Source: Oxalobacteraceae sp. CFBP 8761
GTDB taxonomy: Bacteria > Pseudomonadota > Gammaproteobacteria > Burkholderiales > Burkholderiaceae_D
DNA length: 64,000 nucleotides
Reading direction: 5' to 3'
NCBI GenBank assembly: GCA_014841595.1
Contig: JACYUE010000001.1
Coordinates: forward strand, 909,654 to 973,653
Positions 36,654 to 44,740 of the stretch are shown in pieces (the first letter of the stretch is position 1; each line of letters starts with the position of its first letter). The position numbers were made by a program, and so were the translations under genes. The notes below the pieces were generated by a model, which was not told where the DNA came from, made no database searches, and saw only the letters and a program-made list of their open reading frames with translations.

Positions 36654-36661
36654 TTAGCGGT
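36654..36661. repeat. Left 8-bp target-site duplication of the IS element
   Basis: TTAGCGGT directly outside the left terminal repeat. The identical octamer lies directly outside the right end at 37731. Eight-base duplications are characteristic of the IS1595 family. Confidence 0.92.
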
Positions 36662-37730
36662 GGCTCAGTCAGAGTTATCTGTTGATGACGCTGATTGCAA
36701 TGCGCATCAATTGTTCTGGTGAAATGACTCGGCCGCCATCCAGAGCCCAGCGCCACCCCAAGTAATTGCTCAGATAGCGTGACGCCACGCCGCGAAAACC
36801 CAGTAGCCAGGCCTTGAAGCGCGCGTGATAGGCATTCACGTTCTGCACGTGGATGGCGCCGGCCAGTCCACGCCTGACCCTTACGCCAGCGCGCAGGTTG
36901 ACCGTTTCATGCGCGATCTTGTGCCTGCGTGCAAAGGCCCGATAGGCGGCGTTGCTGTCACTTACCAGTAGTGACTGCGGATCGAGCCTGGGCAGCAAGT
37001 CGCGTTCGAGGTGTGCCGCCTTCAGCGCACCCCGGCCCGTTACAGCGTCGAGCGTGCGCCCGTTGCGGTCACGCGCTACCAGGATGCAGTCCAGTTCGCG
37101 CGAAATGCCGGGCTTGGTGGCGCGCCCGCCGCGCTGGCGCGCAGGACGATCCAGCGTGCGCGCGCCTTTTTGCGATTCGAGCAAAAACGTTTCGTCGGCT
37201 TCGACGATGCCATTCAGCGATGCCGGCCGGTCGAGCTTGACCCAACGCAGGAAGCGATGACGCCAGCGAAAAGCGGTATTGCGGTGCACGCCGACCCGGT
37301 CCGCTGCCTTGCGCACGGGCAGTGAATCGAGTAGCACCTGCGAATAAGCGAGCCATTTGGCCTTGTGCCTGAGTCGCGCCAGCGGCGTGCCGCTCAGGTC
37401 GTTGAAGGTACGACCGCAGACGCAACAGCGAAAGCGTTGCAGGTCGTTCGCAAATCCGTGCCGGTGACAGCGTTCGTTGCCGCAACTGGGGCAGCAGCGT
37501 CCTGGCGCCCGGGCTTGCGCAATCAACGCGACAACTTGGTCGAGACCGGCTGCAGGATGCAGGGCATCAAGCACTTGCCGGCATTGTGGTCCGTTCAGCG
37601 ACGGCAGGCTGGCGAACCAACGCTTGAAACGGGGCGCTTTCATGATCGACTCCTGACGTTGGCGACAGGGGTTGGACCACGAGACTGCTCATCAGTTCAA
37701 AGCTCGGCCCTATTTAATGTTGACTGCGCC
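36662..37730 (-). mobile_element. IS1595-family insertion sequence (complete)
   Basis: 1069-bp element with one transposase gene. The terminal inverted repeats are imperfect: GGCTCAGTCAGAGTTA inward from 36662 and GGCGCAGTCAACATTA inward (minus strand) from 37730, matching at 9 of the first 10 and 12 of 16 bases. Both ends are flanked by the perfect octamer TTAGCGGT, so the element appears intact and to have arrived by its own transposition. It sits between the convergent 3' ends of fliE and the pilus secretin gene; without it the two stop codons would be only 5 bp apart. Confidence 0.93.
36675..37643 (-). CDS. IS1595-family transposase (ISXO2-like)
   Basis: Transposase of the surrounding element, 322 residues. 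A zinc ribbon lies near the N-terminus (CPSCGNERC at 51-59 and CCVCGRTF at 73-80), then a helix-turn-helix (VRKAADRVGVHRNTAFRWRHRF, 110-131) and the ISXO2-like catalytic domain with Asp150 (IVEADETFLLESQKG), Asp229 (LVSDSNAAYRAF) and a third position in HVQNVNAYHARFKAWL that reads Asn rather than Glu, as in some IS1595 groups. The protein ends 14 bp from the left tip. There is no frameshift or internal stop, so the element may still be active. Confidence 0.93.
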   Translation of the reverse strand: MKAPRFKRWFASLPSLNGPQCRQVLDALHPAAGLDQVVALIAQARAPGRCCPSCGNERCHRHGFANDLQRFRCCVCGRTFNDLSGTPLARLRHKAKWLAYSQVLLDSLPVRKAADRVGVHRNTAFRWRHRFLRWVKLDRPASLNGIVEADETFLLESQKGARTLDRPARQRGGRATKPGISRELDCILVARDRNGRTLDAVTGRGALKAAHLERDLLPRLDPQSLLVSDSNAAYRAFARRHKIAHETVNLRAGVRVRRGLAGAIHVQNVNAYHARFKAWLLGFRGVASRYLSNYLGWRWALDGGRVISPEQLMRIAISVINR

Positions 37731-37738
37731 TTAGCGGT
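37731..37738. repeat. Right 8-bp target-site duplication of the IS element
   Basis: TTAGCGGT, identical to 36654-36661. Read on the minus strand it is ACCGCTAA and supplies the last Arg codon and the TAA stop of the pilus secretin gene, so the insertion left that gene unchanged. Confidence 0.92.
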
Positions 37739-39074
37739 CGAGCGTGTCGAGCTTGCGGTCGAGCATATCGCCGCGCGTGCGCATCGTCTGCTCGGCCTGC
37801 TGGAGCGTGCGTTCCGTGACGCCATCGATGGCCGGGCCACTGGACGGCACGATGCGCGGCGTGATGACGACAATCGTTTCGGTGGCAGCGCCGCCGTCGT
37901 CGGTGCTGCCAAAGGCGCCGCCAATCACCGGAATATCCGACAGCAACGGGATACCCAGGCGCCGGTAGGTGCGGCTGCGCTTGATCAGGCCGCCGATCAG
38001 CACCGGCTGCCCGTCGCTGGCCACCAGCTGCGTATTCACTTCGGTGGTCTTCTTCGATGGAATGCCGGCCGATACCGAACCTGAGCTGACCTCAGGCCGG
38101 ATCTTCATCATGATGCGCCCGTCGGCGTCGACCGACGGCGTCACGCGCAGGATCACGCCGGTGTCGAGGAACTCGATCGATTCGGACGTGACGTTGTTGA
38201 TCGTCGTCGTCAGGCGATAGCCCAGCTGGTCGCCGACATTCGTGCTCGCTTCCTGATCCTCGAGGGCCAGCAGGCGCGGCGTGGCCAGCGTGTGCACGCG
38301 GCCCTTGTTGCTCAGCGCGCTCAGATAGGCTTCGATATTCCCGTTCACCAGATTCAGGAAAAAGCGCGGGCCGGCGCGCGTGGCAAAGCCCGTCGTGCCC
38401 ACCGTGTCGGGACCGTCGCCGCTGAACACGCGTGACCAGTCAACCCCGAAGTTCTCGTTCTGGTCGAGCGTGATTTCCAGGATCTTCGCTTCGATCAGGA
38501 TCTGCTGCGGCGCGCGGTCGATTTCGCGCAGCACCAGTGCGGCGCGCTCCAGGCCCGCCGCTGTCGCTTCGACCACGAGCGTCTTGGTCTGGTCGAGCAC
38601 GGTCACCGTGCCTGGCACGCCGATCTGGCGCGCCAGGATGGCGCCCACCTTGGTTACATCGGCGTAGCGCACCTTCATCGCCTTCACCTGCAGAATGGCG
38701 CCGCGCTCAGGCAGCGCCACCTTCGGGTCCGAAATCAGGAAGCCGCCCGCACGTTCCGTCACCGCAAAGCCGCCGGCTTCGGCGATTGCCTCGATCGCCT
38801 CGCGCACCGTCATGTCGTACAGGTTGATCGAGACGTTGCCGCCAACCCCCTTGCCCAGCACGATATTGATGCGCGCGCTGCGCGCAATCATGTTGAACAG
38901 TTCCTCGATGGGCGTGTCGCGGAATGTGTACGACATCGTCACCTGGGCCAGCGGTACCGGTGCGGTGGCCGTGCTCTTCGTCACCACGGCCGGCGCGGCC
39001 GTGTTCGCGGCTGCGGGCAGTGCGAGCGAGGCCCATGCTGCGCACAGGGCGACGAGCAGGAAGCGTGGCGTCAT
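37731..39074 (-). CDS. mshL: MshL-type pilus secretin
   Basis: Outer-membrane secretin through which the MSHA-type pilus passes. The 447-residue precursor has a signal peptide (LLVALCAAWASLALPAAA), a secretin/TonB short N-terminal domain (MSYTFRDTPIEELFNMIARSARINIVLGKGV, TVREAIEAIAEAGGFAV), an N1-type domain (VKAMKVRYADVTKVGAILARQIG), and the secretin core (GRVHTLATPRLLALEDQEASTNVGDQ, VNTQLVASDGQPVLIGGLIKRSRTYRRLGIPLLSDIPVIGGAFGS). It overlaps mshK by 4 bp. The stop codon lies inside the IS target duplication; the coding sequence is complete. Confidence 0.9.
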   Translation of the reverse strand: MTPRFLLVALCAAWASLALPAAANTAAPAVVTKSTATAPVPLAQVTMSYTFRDTPIEELFNMIARSARINIVLGKGVGGNVSINLYDMTVREAIEAIAEAGGFAVTERAGGFLISDPKVALPERGAILQVKAMKVRYADVTKVGAILARQIGVPGTVTVLDQTKTLVVEATAAGLERAALVLREIDRAPQQILIEAKILEITLDQNENFGVDWSRVFSGDGPDTVGTTGFATRAGPRFFLNLVNGNIEAYLSALSNKGRVHTLATPRLLALEDQEASTNVGDQLGYRLTTTINNVTSESIEFLDTGVILRVTPSVDADGRIMMKIRPEVSSGSVSAGIPSKKTTEVNTQLVASDGQPVLIGGLIKRSRTYRRLGIPLLSDIPVIGGAFGSTDDGGAATETIVVITPRIVPSSGPAIDGVTERTLQQAEQTMRTRGDMLDRKLDTLDR

Positions 39075-39415
39075 TGGGCGTCCTTGTCCTGCATGGTCAG
39101 CAGGTGCTGGTTGCCGGCGTGCGCCAGCAGCACACCGCGCGCATCGATGCGCACGACCGTATAGCCGGCGACGCGCTCGCCGGCGGCCACGACATTGCCG
39201 TCGAGATTGGCCAGCGACTGCGCGCCGTTGAGCACCACCGCGCGCAGGCGTGGCGGCGTGGCGGGCACGGGCGCAGGCGCATCAGCGGCCAGTGGCGCGC
39301 TGGCCGGGAGCCGGCTCACGAACGGATCGCGCACGATGCGGGGCGGCGTGGCCAGCACATTGGCTGCCAGGCCGGCAAGAACCAGCGCCAGCGTCGGCAT
39401 CAAGATGTGTTTCAT
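39071..39415 (-). CDS. mshK: MshK-like pilus assembly protein
   Basis: Small periplasmic pilus-assembly protein, 114 residues, comparable with MshK/PilP-type partners of the secretin. It begins with a signal peptide (MKHILMPTLALVLAGLAANVLA), then RDPFVSRLPAS, a Pro/Ala linker and a short beta domain (PRLRAVVLNGAQSLANLDGNVVAAGERVAGYTVVRI, then GNQHLLTM), the usual fold of these proteins. The start at 39415 overlaps mshJ by 4 bp. Assignment rests on position and general shape rather than strong motifs. Confidence 0.75.
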   Translation of the reverse strand: MKHILMPTLALVLAGLAANVLATPPRIVRDPFVSRLPASAPLAADAPAPVPATPPRLRAVVLNGAQSLANLDGNVVAAGERVAGYTVVRIDARGVLLAHAGNQHLLTMQDKDAQ

Positions 39416-39945
39416 GGTGGTGGTGTTCCAGTGTCGTGGATGACAAGCTGCAGGGTGATGGCGCGGTCGTCGGTATCGTCGGCGGCTTCCACGGTCAGTC
39501 GGTGAATGCCCACGGTTGGCTGCTGCCGTTCGATGGCGGCGAGCCAGTCCAGCAGGGCGGTGTAGCGGGCGCTGGCCACGATCTCGACCGTGAGCAGGCG
39601 CACGCCGCCCACGGTGCGCTGCGTGCCTTGCGCTGCCGACAACACGGCCACGTCGGACGCTGCAGCAATGCGACTGACCGCCGCGATGAGGGCCAGCGGC
39701 TCCGGGGGCGCTGGTGCCGGCGTGATGGCGGCGGGGAAGCCCATCGGCGGTACAGCGCCTGGTGTGGCCGTGCCCGCTGCTTCGAGTGCGACCAGCGCTG
39801 CCTTGTGCTGCCGGTAGGCGGCCAGCGGCGCACGCAGGGCCAGCGTCCAGGCCAGCAGCAGCGCGATGACGATCGCGCCGCCGACGATGAGATTGAGCTG
39901 GCGCGCGGGCAGGGCGGCGAGCAGGTCGCGCAGTTTCGGGCTCAT
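39412..39945 (-). CDS. mshJ: MshJ-like (GspM/PilO-type) pilus assembly protein
   Basis: Inner-membrane alignment-complex protein of 177 residues. One membrane helix at about 17-37 (LNLIVGGAIVIALLLAWTLAL) follows a short basic cytoplasmic N-terminus; a coiled region (LAAYRQHKAALVALEAAG), a Pro/Ala linker and a ferredoxin-like periplasmic domain (VRLLTVEIVASARYTALLDWLAAIERQQPTV) follow, as in GspM/PilO. It is coupled by 4-bp overlaps to both neighbours. Confidence 0.78.
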   Translation of the reverse strand: MSPKLRDLLAALPARQLNLIVGGAIVIALLLAWTLALRAPLAAYRQHKAALVALEAAGTATPGAVPPMGFPAAITPAPAPPEPLALIAAVSRIAAASDVAVLSAAQGTQRTVGGVRLLTVEIVASARYTALLDWLAAIERQQPTVGIHRLTVEAADDTDDRAITLQLVIHDTGTPPP

Positions 39946-40610
39946 GGCGCCTCCGCCGGCGGGACCAGCATGACCACGGCGCGGAAATCGATCGCCGCCG
40001 TCGACGGATTGGCGCTGCTCGAAAGAAGTTCGACGCCATGCATGCCGGGCATGCGTCCCAGGTTCGACAGGAAATCCGTGATGCCGTTGTAATCGGCAGC
40101 CTGACCGGCCAGCTCGACGCTGCTGATCATCACCAGCGTGCCGCCATCGGCGTTGCCGGTGGCGAATGTCGTTGCCCGGCTGTCCGGGGCCGCAGCAGTG
40201 GCCGGGGCCGCAGCGGTGGCCGGGGCGGCCGCCGTGGCCAGTTGCAGGTCGCGCTGCAGATTGATGGCGGTCAGCCAGGCATTCGCGGGCAGGGCGCTGT
40301 CGATGGCGGCGGCCAGCGCGGCCAGTTCGCCTTCGCGCCGCAGCGCGCGCAGCAGGCCCTGCTGCTGCACGAGACGTTCGCGCGCCGCGTACGCGGTGGC
40401 CGCCTGCGCCTGGCTGGTCTGCGCCGCGCTGGCCGCCTGCTGCAGCGTGGCCGTGCGGCGCTCCAGCGCGGCGCTCTGCCAGCGCAGTGCCCCGCTACCT
40501 GCCGCCGCGGCGAGAACGATTGCCGTCAGCGCCATGCCGGCGCGGCGCAGCGTGCGACGCACGCGCACGCCGTCGCGATAGCTGCGCGGGATCATGTCGA
40601 TATCAGCCAT
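39942..40610 (-). CDS. PilN-like pilus assembly protein
   Basis: Inner-membrane partner of the PilM-like protein encoded upstream; 222 residues. The N-terminus (MADIDMIPRSYRDGVR) carries a PilN-type INLIP-like motif for docking into the PilM homologue. A membrane helix follows (AGMALTAIVLAAAAGSGAL), then a coiled coil and a periplasmic domain (ANAWLTAINLQRDLQL, then VELAGQAADYNGITDFLSNLGRMPGMHGVEL). A triplicated ATAAAP motif sits in the middle. The start at 40610 is preferred because the family motif begins there; it overlaps the upstream gene by 8 bp. It corresponds to the second MshI-type gene in other MSHA loci. Confidence 0.8.
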   Translation of the reverse strand: MADIDMIPRSYRDGVRVRRTLRRAGMALTAIVLAAAAGSGALRWQSAALERRTATLQQAASAAQTSQAQAATAYAARERLVQQQGLLRALRREGELAALAAAIDSALPANAWLTAINLQRDLQLATAAAPATAAAPATAAAPDSRATTFATGNADGGTLVMISSVELAGQAADYNGITDFLSNLGRMPGMHGVELLSSSANPSTAAIDFRAVVMLVPPAEAP

Positions 40611-41727
40611 CGGCGCCTCCGCGCAGTGCCAGGCCGGTGGCCAGCGCGAGCGATGTCGTCGCCTGTTCGCCTGCCGTGCCGTGTGCCATATTTTGGGCCG
40701 ACTCGGGGAAAGCACCGAACGGATCGAGCAGGTGCACCGGCACGTCGATCAGCTCGGCGATCCGGGACTGGATATCGGGGTAGCGTGCCAGGCTGCCATT
40801 GAGGTACAGGCGGCTGATCGAACTGCCGCGCGTGCGCGAGGCGACGTACACCTGGGTATGGGCGAGTTCGTCTGCCAGTGCCTGGCAGGCCGGGTGCAGG
40901 ATGGCGCGGATCGCGCGCCGCAGCTCGATGTGCGGATCGTCGACCGCCATGCCGGGGCGTGCGCCGATGCCGTGCTGGCGCAGCAGGCTGGCGGCCGTAT
41001 CGGGTTGCAGGTCGAGCGCGCCCGCAACAGCCCCCGCCAGCATGTCTTCGCCAAACGCAATCTCGCGATCGAGCATCAGGCGCCGGCCCCAGATCACGGT
41101 CAGGTAGCTTTTGGCAGCGCCGAAATTGAGCAGCGCGACCGACTGGCCGACGTCGCTGCCGTGCAGCGTGGCCAGCAGGCGGCCAATGGCAGCAGGGCCG
41201 ATGTCGAGCGCGACCGGTTCGAGGCGTGCGTGTTCCAGCATCGTCAGGTAGTCGAGCACCCGGTGCTTGAGCGCGGCAGCGACCAGCACCTGCCGCTCGC
41301 CGCCGTCCATGTCGGCGCCACGCACCTGGTAATAATCGATGACGTGCTGCCCGGCGCGCTCGCCCAGTTGCTCGCTCACCGCGCGGCCCACTGCCTGCGC
41401 CTCGGTCTGGCCGGTGGCGACGTGCACGGTGAGCGGCAGGATGCGCACGTCGGCCGGGGGCAGCGCGGAAATCACGCGGCGGCCCTGGAACGGCGCCTGC
41501 GCCAGCGCAGCATCGACGAATTGCACCAGCGCCTTCGGGGAGGCCAGCAGCACGTCACGCGGCATCGGATAGGGCAGGGAACTGGCGGCGCGCAGGCGCC
41601 AGCCGCCATCGCGCCAGTCGGCCTGCACCAGGTTGAGCCGGTTGGCCGCGAAGTCGGCGCCAATGGGCCGCGCTGCGGATGGCCGCAGCCGGTGCTGGAT
41701 GGTCGTGACGAGTTGGCGCAGTGTCAT
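40603..41727 (-). CDS. mshI: MshI / PilM-like actin-fold protein
   Basis: Cytoplasmic actin-fold protein that nucleates the inner-membrane alignment complex. The 374-residue protein begins MTLRQLVTTIQHRLRPSAARPIGADFAANRLNLVQAD, with the PilM/MshI pattern VISALPPADVRILPLTV, VGRAVSEQLGERAGQHVIDYYQV, VALLNFGAAKSYLTVIWGRRLMLDREIAFGEDML and YLNGSLARYPDIQSRIAELIDVPVHLLDPF. The ATG at 41727 is used; the frame stays open to 41892 but without homologous sequence. Confidence 0.85.
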   Translation of the reverse strand: MTLRQLVTTIQHRLRPSAARPIGADFAANRLNLVQADWRDGGWRLRAASSLPYPMPRDVLLASPKALVQFVDAALAQAPFQGRRVISALPPADVRILPLTVHVATGQTEAQAVGRAVSEQLGERAGQHVIDYYQVRGADMDGGERQVLVAAALKHRVLDYLTMLEHARLEPVALDIGPAAIGRLLATLHGSDVGQSVALLNFGAAKSYLTVIWGRRLMLDREIAFGEDMLAGAVAGALDLQPDTAASLLRQHGIGARPGMAVDDPHIELRRAIRAILHPACQALADELAHTQVYVASRTRGSSISRLYLNGSLARYPDIQSRIAELIDVPVHLLDPFGAFPESAQNMAHGTAGEQATTSLALATGLALRGGADG

Positions 41728-41746
41728 GATGGGCTCAAGTCGATCA

Positions 41747-42625
41747 TCAGCACTTCTTGGCACGCACGATCCGCAGCAGCGGGCGCGTGCCGGAGAGGGG
41801 CGCTTCGCGGCTGTAGAAGTTGACCGCCTGGTCGGCGTCGACCAGGCGCAGCAGCACGCCAATGGGGGGCAAGCGCTCGCCGGCCCAGCCATCGAACAGG
41901 CCGGTCAGGTCCCAGTTGACAGCGACGCTGCCGACGCCCGCCGAGGCCAGCACGGTGTCCGTGTAGGCGCCGCCGTTCCAGTTCGACGCTGGACGCGCCT
42001 TGATCCAGGTGGCGCCCTTGTCCCATTCTGTCGTCACGCGATGCGCTGCGACCTGGCGCACCACACCGCTGATGGTGGTCGGCACCATGTTCAGCGTGGC
42101 CGACACCACCAGCACGTCATCGTCGATTTCGTCCACGCCCCATTTCATCAGGATGTGCGACTTGCCGGAGACCAGACGCAGCGTCTGCTCTTTCTCCAGC
42201 GCTCCCGCGCTAGGGTTAACGATGGTGGTGTCGGTTGTTTCGTCAGAGATGTCGACGCGCTCGGTCTGCCTCAAATCGTACAGCTGCAATCCGTTGCGCG
42301 TCACCGTGCGCATCGCCTCGTTAACGGTGGCGGTGGCAGTGACGTCGATGATGTCTTCCTTCTTGATCTCCACGGTCACAGTGCCGCCGCCCAGGGCAAT
42401 GGGGCCGACGGGCCGTGTCACGCAGTCGCCGACCTGCCCCGACCATCTGGCAGCAGCAACACCCGCTTCGGCCAGATAGGCGGCGGCGCGGCCCTCGTAG
42501 TCGTCGTTGATCGAGCGCAGTTCGACACTGCCGGCACGGTTGATGCCGAACGCCAGCGCCGCGAGCGTGGCCAGCAGCAGCGCGACCATCAGCAGCAATG
42601 CGCCATCCTGGCGCCGCGGCATCAT
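41747..42625 (-). CDS. mshP: MshP-like pilus protein with C-terminal DNRLRE domain
   Basis: Predicted low-abundance pilus component carrying a binding-type domain. The 292-residue protein has a PilX/MshP-type start (RRQDGALLLMVALLLATLAALAFGINRAGSVELRSINDDYEGRAAAYLAEAGVAAA). Residues ~130-288 fit a DNRLRE-type beta-sandwich: DTTIVNPSAG, SHILMKWGVDEI, VLVVSATLNM, HRVTTEWDKGATW, VNWDLTGLFDGWAGERLPPIGVLLRLV and VNFYSREAP...RPLLRIV. Such domains occur on extracellular wall- or carbohydrate-associated proteins. Placed after the prepilins, it could be a tip adhesin. The ATG at 42625 overlaps the mshO stop by 4 bp. Confidence 0.75.
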   Translation of the reverse strand: MMPRRQDGALLLMVALLLATLAALAFGINRAGSVELRSINDDYEGRAAAYLAEAGVAAARWSGQVGDCVTRPVGPIALGGGTVTVEIKKEDIIDVTATATVNEAMRTVTRNGLQLYDLRQTERVDISDETTDTTIVNPSAGALEKEQTLRLVSGKSHILMKWGVDEIDDDVLVVSATLNMVPTTISGVVRQVAAHRVTTEWDKGATWIKARPASNWNGGAYTDTVLASAGVGSVAVNWDLTGLFDGWAGERLPPIGVLLRLVDADQAVNFYSREAPLSGTRPLLRIVRAKKC

Positions 42626-43113
42626 GGCGTTGCCCCGAGTCGGACGGTGCGCGCATACGCGACGCTGCAGTCCTGGCCGCCGCTGGCGTCGCAATCCGGA
42701 CGGTCGAATACGAGCTCGATGCGCAGGACGGGACGCCCGGCGCCGACGTCCGCCAAGCGCAGGTCGAATGCCCGCACACCGGTGGCGAGCACCGAATTGC
42801 GCGCTGTCTTGCCTTCCAGAATGGTTTCGACCAGGGCGCCATTCGTGAGTGCGTATGGCAGGGTCGCGAGCCAGGCTGCAAGGTTGCCGGTATTTTTGGC
42901 ATTTTGTGGTGGTGCCTCCGCGGCTTTCGCGACGATGCGGCCGATGGCGAAACGGGCATCCGCGTTCTGGTCCAGGCCGGCGCGCACGAAGCGCGCGCTG
43001 TCGGCGCCGGCGCGCAGCATCTCGCTCAGCGGCAGCATCACGAGCGCCGCGATGGCCAGGCCAATCAGCAGTTCGAGCAGCGTGTAGCCGTGCGCAGGGC
43101 GGGGCATCGTCAT
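42622..43113 (-). CDS. mshO: MshO-like minor prepilin
   Basis: Minor prepilin of 163 residues. A type III prepilin signal is present (MTMPRPAHG then YTLLELLIGLAIAALVMLPL), cleavage after Gly9 with Glu at +5. The globular part has DARFAIGRIVAKAAEAPP and TGVRAFDLRLADVGAGRPVLRIELVF, resembling MshO/PilW, with a Cys pair near the C-terminus (PDCDASGGQDC). It is coupled by 4-bp overlaps to both neighbours. An in-frame ATG at 43107 would give a shorter leader. Confidence 0.8.
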   Translation of the reverse strand: MTMPRPAHGYTLLELLIGLAIAALVMLPLSEMLRAGADSARFVRAGLDQNADARFAIGRIVAKAAEAPPQNAKNTGNLAAWLATLPYALTNGALVETILEGKTARNSVLATGVRAFDLRLADVGAGRPVLRIELVFDRPDCDASGGQDCSVAYARTVRLGATP

Positions 43114-43556
43114 CGCGCCACCAGCGTGGTCAATGGCCAGCGGCCGGCCGGGGCGGCCAGCGCCGTGGTTACGCGCAGCAGATGCTCGCCGGTGCCTCCC
43201 AGGCCGATCCTGCGGGTGCTGTCGATGCCGTAGCGGGTGATGGTGACGGTAAGGGGCGGGCAATGGCCCGGCATCGTCGGCGCGCGGGCGCCATCCGGCG
43301 TCGAATAGGCCGATGGCGTATTGGACGCACCGGCGGCGCTGAGCAGGTCGGCGTAGTGTTCGGCCAGCACGGTGTCCATCAGCGTGCTGACGCAGTCGAG
43401 TTCGCGCGCTGCCAGAGCGCTGTCGGCGGGCACATTGATGGCGCCGCGCAGCGCATTGGCGGCCGGGATCAGGCAGACCGACAGCAGCAGCAGCGCGAAC
43501 ACTGCTTCGAGCAGCGTCATGCCGGCGGCCCTGGTGCGCGATGGGAGAACATGCAT
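43110..43556 (-). CDS. mshD: MshD-like minor prepilin
   Basis: Minor prepilin of 148 residues with prepilin leader MHVLPSRTRAAG and mature start MTLLEAVFALLLLSVCLIPAANALRGAI (Glu at +5), the PilV/MshD pattern. The rest contains ARELDCVSTLMDTVLAEHYADLL and a C-terminal beta part. The ATG at 43556 is chosen; a TTG at 43565 would add three residues. It lies 14 bp after mshC. Confidence 0.8.
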   Translation of the reverse strand: MHVLPSRTRAAGMTLLEAVFALLLLSVCLIPAANALRGAINVPADSALAARELDCVSTLMDTVLAEHYADLLSAAGASNTPSAYSTPDGARAPTMPGHCPPLTVTITRYGIDSTRRIGLGGTGEHLLRVTTALAAPAGRWPLTTLVAR

Positions 43557-43570
43557 GATCGGCAAGATGA

Positions 43571-44125
43571 TCAGGAAACCGTGATGCGACCGGTGGCGTC
43601 GATAGTGATCGTGCGCTCGACATTGCCGGCGCCCAGCACGACCTGCCCCGCACGCAGCGCACGATCGCGCGCCGCGCCGCTGCCTGCACCACGCAGCAGC
43701 TTGCCGGCTGCATCGAATGCGACGGCAGCAGCGGTCGAGTTATCCTCGAAGGTAAAGGTGCAGCGCACGAGGGCCATGGTGTTTCCGGCGGGGGCAGCGT
43801 TCAGGGTCAGCTGATATGGTGCGCGGTTGAATGGGTGTTCGACGGGCATGTTCGACGCCGTGGTGGTGGTCCTGGCAGTAACCAGGGCGTACACGGCGAT
43901 CGCGTTGGCCGACGCATCGCAGTCAAACAGCCGTTGCTCGCCACTGTGCTGCGCGTCTTCGCGGGCAAAGCGCAGCGCATTCACCACTTCGCCGGCGGCT
44001 GCATCGGCGCGAAACTCCGCCACCGGTTGCGCCGTCGGGATGGCAACGGCGGCGGCGATGGCGAGGATGGCGACCACAATCAGGAGTTCGGTCAGCGTGT
44101 AGGCTGCGCAATGGCGTGCGTACAT
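43571..44125 (-). CDS. mshC: MshC-like (GspH/FimT-type) minor prepilin
   Basis: Minor prepilin of 184 residues. The hydrophobic start YTLTELLIVVAILAIAAAVAIPTAQPVAEF has Glu at +5, followed by the GspH/FimT pattern AAAGEVVNALRFAREDAQHSGEQRLFDCD and the C-terminal ERTITIDATGRITVS. The residue before the cleavage site is Ala (MYARHCAA) instead of the nearly invariant Gly, so processing by the prepilin peptidase may be slower or need confirmation. Position after mshA fits mshC. Confidence 0.8.
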   Translation of the reverse strand: MYARHCAAYTLTELLIVVAILAIAAAVAIPTAQPVAEFRADAAAGEVVNALRFAREDAQHSGEQRLFDCDASANAIAVYALVTARTTTTASNMPVEHPFNRAPYQLTLNAAPAGNTMALVRCTFTFEDNSTAAAVAFDAAGKLLRGAGSGAARDRALRAGQVVLGAGNVERTITIDATGRITVS

Positions 44126-44141
44126 GCTGACTGACTCAGGA

Positions 44142-44702
44142 TCAGTGGGCCGAGAAAGCCCGGCCGTCAGGACCCACAGCGTTGCTGTTCATAACAAACT
44201 GGCCGGAACGGATGTCATAGGCCCAGCCTCCGATAGCAGCGGTCGGGACGATCGGCACACCGGTGTTGGTGACCGTAATGGTGGCGACGTTATTGATTGG
44301 CTCGTTAGGGACACCCTGGCGCAGATAGGGACCGAAGCGGAATTCACCGCCAGCGACCGAACATGTCTGACCTCGTGCATTGGATGCAAACTGCATCTGG
44401 TCCCTGAAAGCCTGGAACGAGCCTGCTTCACCAGTGCCTTGTGCTGCGCCGGCTGGGCAAGTGCCACCGCTCGAAGCGTTGACGCCAGGGTAGATGAAAC
44501 CAGTATGCTGGGCGCGGTACTGTTCAATGGCGTTGCGAACCGACGCCAGGTTGGCATCGAGTGCCGAGTTCTGCGCATCGGCCGTCGCCGCCGAAAACTG
44601 CGGAATCGCAATCGCAGAAATAATTGCCAGAATAATCACAACAATCAGCAATTCGATCAGGGTAAAACCGGCTGCGGCGGTGCGCTTGAATGAACGGAAC
44701 AT
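44142..44702 (-). CDS. mshA: MshA-like major pilin
   Basis: Probable major subunit of the pilus, 186 residues. The leader MFRSFKRTAAAG is cut before FTLIELLIVVIILAIISAIAIPQF (Glu at +5), the MSHA/type IV pilin helix. The globular domain has QNSALDANLASVRNAIEQYRAQHTG, and Cys in GGTCPAG and GQTCSVAG for a disulfide, and ends GWAYDIRSGQFVMNSN. The start has an AAGAGAA ribosome site. A 141-bp gap before it is the longest within the pilus locus and probably holds a separate, stronger promoter. Confidence 0.88.
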   Translation of the reverse strand: MFRSFKRTAAAGFTLIELLIVVIILAIISAIAIPQFSAATADAQNSALDANLASVRNAIEQYRAQHTGFIYPGVNASSGGTCPAGAAQGTGEAGSFQAFRDQMQFASNARGQTCSVAGGEFRFGPYLRQGVPNEPINNVATITVTNTGVPIVPTAAIGGWAYDIRSGQFVMNSNAVGPDGRAFSAH

Positions 44703-44725
44703 GGCTTTTCTCTTGGGTTGAACCA

Positions 44726-44740
44726 CACTGCCCGGCAGTG
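44726..44740. repeat. Palindrome in the mshA leader
   Basis: CACTGCC-C-GGCAGTG, a perfect 7-1-7 inverted repeat, 24 bp before the mshA start. It could be an operator or an RNA hairpin; no T-run follows on the minus strand, so it is not a standard terminator. Confidence 0.45.
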
